Below, piece after piece: positions 58,535-64,000 of a stretch of DNA of 64,000 nucleotides (its first letter is position 1; every line of letters starts with the position of its first letter). Both the position numbers and the translations under genes were made by a program. The notes below the pieces were generated by a model. That model worked only from the letters and a program-made list of their open reading frames with translations, was not told the origin of the DNA and made no database searches. This DNA is from Cavia porcellus. Its lineage: Eukaryota > Chordata > Mammalia > Rodentia > Caviidae. The stretch lies in assembly GCF_034190915.1 (NCBI RefSeq), contig NW_026947490.1, positions 62,981,494-63,045,493 on the forward strand, in the 5' to 3' direction.

Positions 58535-58575
<41 letters not shown>
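58531..58575. repeat. (CA)n microsatellite
   Basis: ACACACAC run of about 45 bp with one CG interruption. Likely polymorphic. Confidence 0.97.
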
Positions 58576-58576
<1 letters not shown>

Positions 58577-59045
58577 TTCTTTTGGAACACAGACCTCCCC
58601 ATCCAAACAATCAGTATCATACTGATTATTCTTTAAAACTCAACCAAATCACAAAGGCTTTACTTTCTGTTGTGACTTCTGAGTATTTAATATAAGACTG
58701 TCATTTGAACTTATACTTTGAAGAATAGAAAGTTGCTAATAATATCACCTGTGTTGTGCTTTTTACAAAATGCATTGTAGAACTGAACTCAGCTATTATA
58801 CATAGTTGGAGTCACACAGCGTTGAAGATTGCCCATTGAAGCTCACCTCAATACACAGCTGGAGACTAAATTTCACAACCAGGTTCTTCATTAGATATTT
58901 AGAAGAAAATGCTTGTTCTCTAGCTTTTCTCGGTATTTATTTCTTGCACATGAATTTGGGGAGAAAGAACTGAACCAATTTCCAACACTTGAATGGGAAC
59001 AGCAACACAGCAAGAACTTGGGTCCCTTCTTGATCTTTCGCCTCC
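58576..59045. other. Intergenic, unassigned
   Basis: No named repeat. Confidence 0.4.
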
Positions 59046-59049
59046 TGTG

Positions 59050-59398
59050 TGAGTCAGTGTTCCATCATTTGAAAACACCTGGATAATCAATCGAGATAAA
59101 GGGTTTATTTTGGCTCAAAGCTTTTCAAGTTTTAGGGCAATATCAGTTGGCCTTCTTCCTTTGGGGCCTGTGGTGAGGCAGTACATTGTTGTGGGAGTGT
59201 GTGGTAGACCAGAACTGCTCACTTCATAGCCAGGAAGCAAACCAGAGAGGAAGACACTACAGCCCATAATCCCCTTTAGGGAACGCCCCCAGGGACCTAA
59301 AGCACCCCCATGGGGATTCCCCTGTTAAAGGTTCTACCACTTCCCATAGAGCCACTCTGGGAACCAAGCCTTTAACATATGGGTCTTTGGGACTAGAT
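59050..59398 (-). mobile_element. LTR, MaLR-like, continued after SINE
   Basis: TTCCATCATTTGAAAACACC, GATAAAGGGTTTATTTTGGC, TTCATAGCCAGGAAGCAAAC, GAACGCCCCCAGGGACCTAA in reversed order. Sequence after 59498 may be its remainder. Confidence 0.6.
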
Positions 59399-59497
59399 GG
59401 GCTAGGGATACAGCTCAGCAGTGTAAGCACCTGCCTGGCAAGCGCAAGATCCTGAGTTTGATTCCTGGCCTCAAAAAAAAAAAAAAAAAAAAAAAAA
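59399..59497 (+). mobile_element. ID-like SINE
   Basis: GGGCTAGGGATACAGCTCAG, CCTGCCTGGCAAGCGCAAGA, GAGTTTGATTCCTGGCCTC and a 25-base A tail. Confidence 0.9.
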
Positions 59498-59573
59498 GAT
59501 CCCAACTAAAGTACCTATCCAACCTGGGCAACAACTTCCCAAGAGTCCATTTGAGAAGGAGGTGTGTACTTCT

Positions 59574-59657
59574 TTTTTTATTGGTTCTGGGGAGCAAACT
59601 CATGACCATGTGCTTGCAGAGCAGGCACTTATGCCACTGAGCTAAATCCCCAGCCCT
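59574..59657 (-). mobile_element. ID-like SINE with 16-bp duplication
   Basis: Body GGTTCTGGGGAGCAAACTCA to GCTAAATCCCCAGCCC. Flanked by GGAGGTGTGTACTTCT (59558-59573) and GGAGGTGTGTACGTCT (59658-59673), one mismatch. Confidence 0.9.
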
Positions 59658-59769
59658 GGAGGTGTGTACGTCTATTATGTCTGAACCAGTGATGTAAGGA
59701 TATATCTGTTAATTGTAATTTAGCCTACATTATGTGATTAAATAAAGTTGATTCAATTTGGGAAAATAT

Positions 59770-59955
59770 TGACTAATGGTTAATAAAACATTTATTTATA
59801 TGACACATATATAACAATATACATAGGTATCTAAAACTATAACATTATATACATAACACAATACATATATACAATATGTATAACATATATATAGCTATGC
59901 AACAATAAGGCATATATAACTATATATACATGTATCAACATATAAATATGTATGT
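59770..59955. repeat. (TA)-rich low-complexity
   Basis: Repeated ATATATA, ACATATATA, TATACATA words. Confidence 0.85.
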
Positions 59956-59959
59956 AACT

Positions 59960-60755
59960 CACAATCCATTGTAGGAAAACATTCAATCATTGAGGATCAC
60001 CATTATATATTAGAAGTACTACTCTCTGGTATAAAACACATCTCTTCCCATACAAATAATGTTGTGGTTCATTAAAATGAAGTTCAGATCTGCAAAATCA
60101 GAGCAAATAAGTAGCTACATTGTCTTTATAACATTTACTCACCTATTTATAGAAAATGTTGCAGAATATCCAGTGTCCGTTCAGCAGTATGCACAGAGCT
60201 CAGACCTCACCTTTCCCATCACATAAAAAGCTAAGCAAAATGGAAACCCGTAGCTCTCTGACTCATCAGACAACTGAGATCACCCAGCAGATTGGGGCAA
60301 AAGTGAGGTGGGTACAGAGAAGCAGAAACTCAGGGTGGAAACTCCAGGGGAACCAGTTCCAGAGTAGGATTCTGAGCCTAAATTATAAACGATGAACTGC
60401 TGGAGACTCAGTGGGAACAAGTGTGAGAGTTAAGGGGTCCAGGGAGGCCCAGTCTTAAGGACACTGAGAAAGACTTTCATAAGTTTTGCTTCTGGGAGCC
60501 CTACCATTTTCTAAGAATCAAGAGGAAAATTCTTTCCTGCTTCCATCAGGGGATGAGGAAAGCAGTCTTGTGAGATGTGTCAGGACAGTGTGTTTTTAAT
60601 AAGGCCTGCACTCAAGAAAAACCTTTTATCTGTGCTTTAGCACACCAGGCTTACAGTTACCCATGGTCAGCTGCAATCTAAAATAACAATTCATAATTTT
60701 GAAATAACTTTCACTGGAGCATATTTTTATAATTGTTCCTTTCTGTTGTCATTGT
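59960..60755. other. Intergenic, unassigned
   Basis: No named repeat or convincing exon. Confidence 0.4.
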
Positions 60756-60764
60756 TGATAATCT

Positions 60765-60905
60765 CTTATTATGCCTAGTTTAGGGGTAAACTTTATCAGA
60801 AGTATACTTGTACAGGAAAAAAACATAGTAAACATAGTATTGGTACTATCTGGTGGTTTCCAGCTTCCACTGGGGATTTTAGAACATAGCCCCAAGGGAG
60901 AAGAG
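60765..60905 (+). mobile_element. Tigger-class DNA transposon end
   Basis: ATCAGAAGTATACTTGTACA, GGAAAAAAACATAGTAAACA, TTGGTACTATCTGGTGGTTT, CCAGCTTCCACTGGGGATTT, AGAACATAGCCCC follow the known Tigger/MER terminal pattern. The frames here are chance. Confidence 0.65.
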
Positions 60906-60909
60906 GACA

Positions 60910-61435
60910 CTAGTGATTTCATAAGAGCATTGCTTGAGGTTTTACCAAAGCCTAAGGAACCAGTGGGAAGGCAAATACCCCATTCTGGTCCCATGTAGTC
61001 TTCCTTTTTCACTAAAGGGTGAAAAACCCAAGAAGCCCAAAAGCAAAGGATCACTGACAGACAGAGACCTACTCAAAGAATGCAGCCATGCCTCAGCAGT
61101 GAGATCCTGGCTAACAGCACGAAAATGCATCTGAAAGAAGTGTGTGTCTTATTTGCTGAGAATACAATGCTGTTAAGCAAAACCTATCCTCTCAGGAGCT
61201 TTTATGCTAGTGGACAAAAGGGATCATGTCAGGATGATTTCAGTGAGTGTTATGAAGAAAGTAAAGAAAAACAAGGCTGGGAACGTAACAGGGAGGAGGG
61301 CATCAACATTTTAGATCAGGTGGAGGGGAAGATGTTCCTGAGGAGGTGGCATTTCCCAATGCCTGAATGGACTAGAATCTGCCTTTGTAAGAACAAAGTC
61401 CCATGCACCTGTTGCTCCTGACCCTCAAGCTTTGC
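60910..61435. other. Intergenic, unassigned
   Basis: Frame 61080-61421 (113 codons) ends in a Cys-containing tail but shows no family resemblance. Confidence 0.4.
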
Positions 61436-61439
61436 ATGA

Positions 61440-61503
61440 ACAGGGGCCAGTAATAGCATCATGCCTGCCTGGGAAGTTCATTTCTTGGTACAAAAAAAAA
61501 AAA
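61440..61503 (+). repeat. Possible truncated ID-like SINE
   Basis: CATGCCTGCCTGGGAAGTTC, then TTGGTACAAAAAAAAAAAA. Lacks the 5' half. Confidence 0.4.
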
Positions 61504-61504
61504 G

Positions 61505-61980
61505 ATTTGCATGAGCAAGCATAGATCTCAAAAACTTGACAAAAGCAATCCAACACCCACTGTATCCAGTGATCAACCACCTTATCTTTGATGTATAGTT
61601 ATTACAGGGCAATTATAGAGATCCCTTTCCTGTCCTCATTGTGGTTTGGTAAGTTTATATTTGTAATCCCATGGAAATGTTATTGGAATCTTTGAAAGTT
61701 AATTCCAATCTACCACTTCCAGTGCAACCCACAGCAAGAATAAAGACACTAAGACATACTTATTGTTATGGGGGCCAAGGGGTCCTAGGTCTGGCCAGGT
61801 GCATTGGAACAAAGGCCTCGACCCAGAACTTAACCCAGATTGTACTAATTTGTGAAGAAGGGAATGGCTTGAGGATGTGTGTCTGTGAGGATGGCGGGAA
61901 ATATGTAAGTACTGTGATTTTAGGAGGCCTAAAAGCACCCTACAATCTGCAGAAAGACCAATCTGCAAAACATAACTGAG
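61505..61980. other. Intergenic, unassigned
   Basis: No named repeat. Confidence 0.4.
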
Positions 61981-61984
61981 ATAG

Positions 61985-62480
61985 CATTTAATGTGTTTTT
62001 TTATTTTAAAGCGAGTAAAGCAGAACAGTAAAATGGAACAGAACAAAACAGTGATAGGACAGTAGGAAATCCACATCGTTCCTATATTACATACTGCTAT
62101 CCTCTAATATTTGCCCACACAGTGGTCTGGCCCTGGGCCTGCAAAGTTGATCACATAACATAAATGTCAGGCTGCTTTCCTACTTGAGTTGTTATCACCT
62201 CAGCCTGTGTCGTGTCCAGTTGTTCATGGGTGAAGAAGAGGAAGGAGGCAGAGGGGGCTTCCTTGCTGGTTTTCCCTGGCCAGCAGGGCCACTGCAGGCT
62301 CACAGGGAGGCCACATGGCTTCCCTGCTGCTTCTCCCCAGCCAGCAGGGCCTCTGCCGCTGCACAGTGGGTGGGGGCTGCTTGCTTCCTCATGCTTCTCC
62401 CCAAGAGTCTGCAAGTCCTCCATCAGTGCACGGGGCAGAATTTAATGTTTAAAGCTTTGGTGGTGGTGCTTCAGCTCTGA
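61985..62480 (-). mobile_element. L1-3'UTR-like module, copy 4
   Basis: TTTTTATTTTAAAGCGAGTA, one shortened A/C-rich unit, TATTACATACTGCTATCCTC, then CTGGGCCTGCAAAGTTGATC and a GC-rich tandem block. Order matches copies 2 and 3. Confidence 0.6.
62258..62440. repeat. 61-bp GC-rich tandem repeat, about 3 units
   Basis: Units start at 62258 (CTTCCTTGCTGGTTTTCCCT), 62319 (CTTCCCTGCTGCTTCTCCCC) and 62380 (CTTGCTTCCTCATGCTTCTC), exactly 61 bp apart. CCAGCAGGGCC is shared by the first two. Confidence 0.85.
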
Positions 62481-62484
62481 TGTG

Positions 62485-64000
62485 CAAACTTTTCTCTCTG
62501 GGAAGTTACAACTTCTTATTTTGAGGCTCAACCCAGCTGACAACCCTGGAGCAGTGGCTCTATATCCAGCCGGGCTCAATCATGGTTTGAAGGGAGCCAT
62601 GATGCAGGGAAATAGCAGCTGTCACCTAGCTTCAGAGATTGCTCATCAGCACTTTATGTAGCCTATTTATACTTCTTGGAGTCAATTGAAGGCAAAAGGA
62701 AGTGACCTAGCCTGCTCTGTAGATATCACTGCATGGAGACAGGGCCAGGTTTAGCCAAAGTGGAGATAATTGCTCTTTGTTCAAAGAATATCATCGAAGT
62801 AGTCCGTTGCAGGTAATGCTGTGTGAAGGAGAAATTTTATCAAATTATGAGCGCTCCATGCCAAGAAAGTCCAGTAACTTTTTCTCAAAAAAAATTCTTC
62901 TAAATTTTATAACCTCTTTGTTGCAATTCTTTATAGTGCATTATGATAATGGCCCTTAATAAAATGCTCTATGACTGGTTAATGTGTTTTCCAATTCATT
63001 TGAATAATGAATTTATTTTTATATGTTAATCACATATTCTATTTCCAGTTGACTAAACAGAGTAACTAGAATAATTTTATTTCAGAAGTTGGCCTTTTGG
63101 TTAACATCCTTAGTTCCCATTTTATCACCATTTTATGGAAAAGTCAGATTCAAATTATATCAATTTGACAGTTTTTTTTTCAGAAAAATAGACTGAAGTC
63201 TACATATAATAACTTAAATGTCTGTAAACAATAATTTTTATACTCTTTGCAAGGCAGGGAAGTTCTATAAAAAATCCAGGGTTTTCCCAATGAAGCGTGA
63301 TGGGAGATTCTCCTTCCTCAATGACAGAACAAACAGCTGTCATTCCTGGGTTCATGTACTATTGTAATATGCATTTCTCACACAGTTTCTGTCTTCCAAA
63401 ACTGGAGGGAAGGGTACTTTAAAGGCTTAATGCATTGTGCTCTAGAAAGAGTTCTGCGGTGTTGCCTTAAAAGATGAGCAGAAACCAGGGAGAGAAAGAC
63501 AAGCAGAAACAGGCCGTGATTGGGGAAGTGGGAGGTGGTGGCCAGTTGGAACCTGGTGGCCCAGATTTGTTTGCAGAGCTGGGCTATGGGTGTGGCAGTC
63601 ACATACAATGTCAGTGGCTTCAACATACAAATGTTATTTCTCATTCCACAAATGCCTCCTTCACCTGGCAAATCCAGGCAGAGCTGCCACCATGGTTAAA
63701 TGCCACTCTGTCATTACAGACCCCATGTGCTCCCTGCCACAGCAGGGAAAGAAGAGACGGAGGGTCCACAGAGGACTTAGGCTTACAAGTGATTACAGTG
63801 TAGTCAACACAGTGTCCACCTCACTTCACGGCAGTCTGAGAGACAAAAGTGGGCACTGGAAAATACAAAGTACACACTATTTCTTCCACATGGCCTTACC
63901 CCTGCAGTTCTTTATGCACTCACTCGTGTATACTATTTCCTAGGGATATTTTATTTGAAGAGAGGAAGTTTTTTGCAAAAAAAAAAAAAAAAATGTGTGA
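62485..64000. other. Intergenic, unassigned, to window end
   Basis: No repeat or exon that I can name. An A run lies at 63977-63992. Frames at 63378-63943 overlap on both strands and show no domain. Confidence 0.4.

Noticed and set aside
20620..64000. MKX exons expected downstream of ODAD2
   Set aside because: No homeobox or other MKX-like reading frame found; the gene probably lies beyond the window.

Overview
This is nuclear DNA from a placental mammal, almost certainly a rodent. It is AT-rich, intron or intergenic in texture, and packed with nested retroelements. The diagnostic repeat is a tRNA-Ala(TGC)-like, ID-type SINE with a short unique tail (ACCGATAAAAAGGAAAAAGAC-like) followed by poly(A). 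At least a dozen copies are present, several with perfect target-site duplications, together with a B1 (7SL-derived) SINE. The ID-like SINE with its own tail suggests a non-murid, non-sciurid rodent. A Castorimorpha-type lineage (beaver, kangaroo rat, pocket gopher) is my guess and is not proven by the window.

The only protein-coding sequence I can defend is one exon. It is the terminal coding exon of ODAD2 (ARMC4, outer dynein arm docking complex subunit 2), on the + strand at 20178-20291. A good splice acceptor precedes it, and a short 3' UTR with AATAAA signals follows at 20498 and 20587. Bases 1-20177 are then the last intron of ODAD2, and everything after about 20.6 kb is downstream intergenic DNA. 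In human the next gene in this direction is MKX; I see no MKX exon here.

Layout. 1-5320: a near full-length but dead LINE-1 on the minus strand (ORF2, ORF1, and a 5' UTR with about 47-bp tandem units). 5320-8545: older L1 pieces, SINEs, an ERVL-MaLR-type LTR and a B1/ID-type SINE. 8.5-20 kb: ancient repeats, an L1M piece with a GAAA microsatellite, MIR/L2-like relics and some unassigned sequence. 20.2-20.6 kb: the ODAD2 end. 20.6-64 kb: intergenic DNA with about a dozen LTR fragments of MaLR type, MIR, MER5A, Tigger and mariner relics, L1M 3' ends, and four copies of an unusual L1-3'UTR-like module. That module contains about 150-bp A/C-rich tandem units followed by a GC-rich, itself tandemly repeated block.

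The window holds no operon, defence island, CRISPR array or other multi-gene system. Points worth a second look are structural: the recurrent 150-bp-unit module and its large inverted-repeat copy near 48.0-48.9 kb, a 120-bp duplicated segment flanked by a 19-bp direct repeat near 55.6 kb, two mariner transposase tails facing each other near 26 kb, a small TA-flanked inverted-repeat transposon nested in an L1M 3' end, and short GC-rich minisatellites. All repeat family names are from pattern recognition, not a database search.
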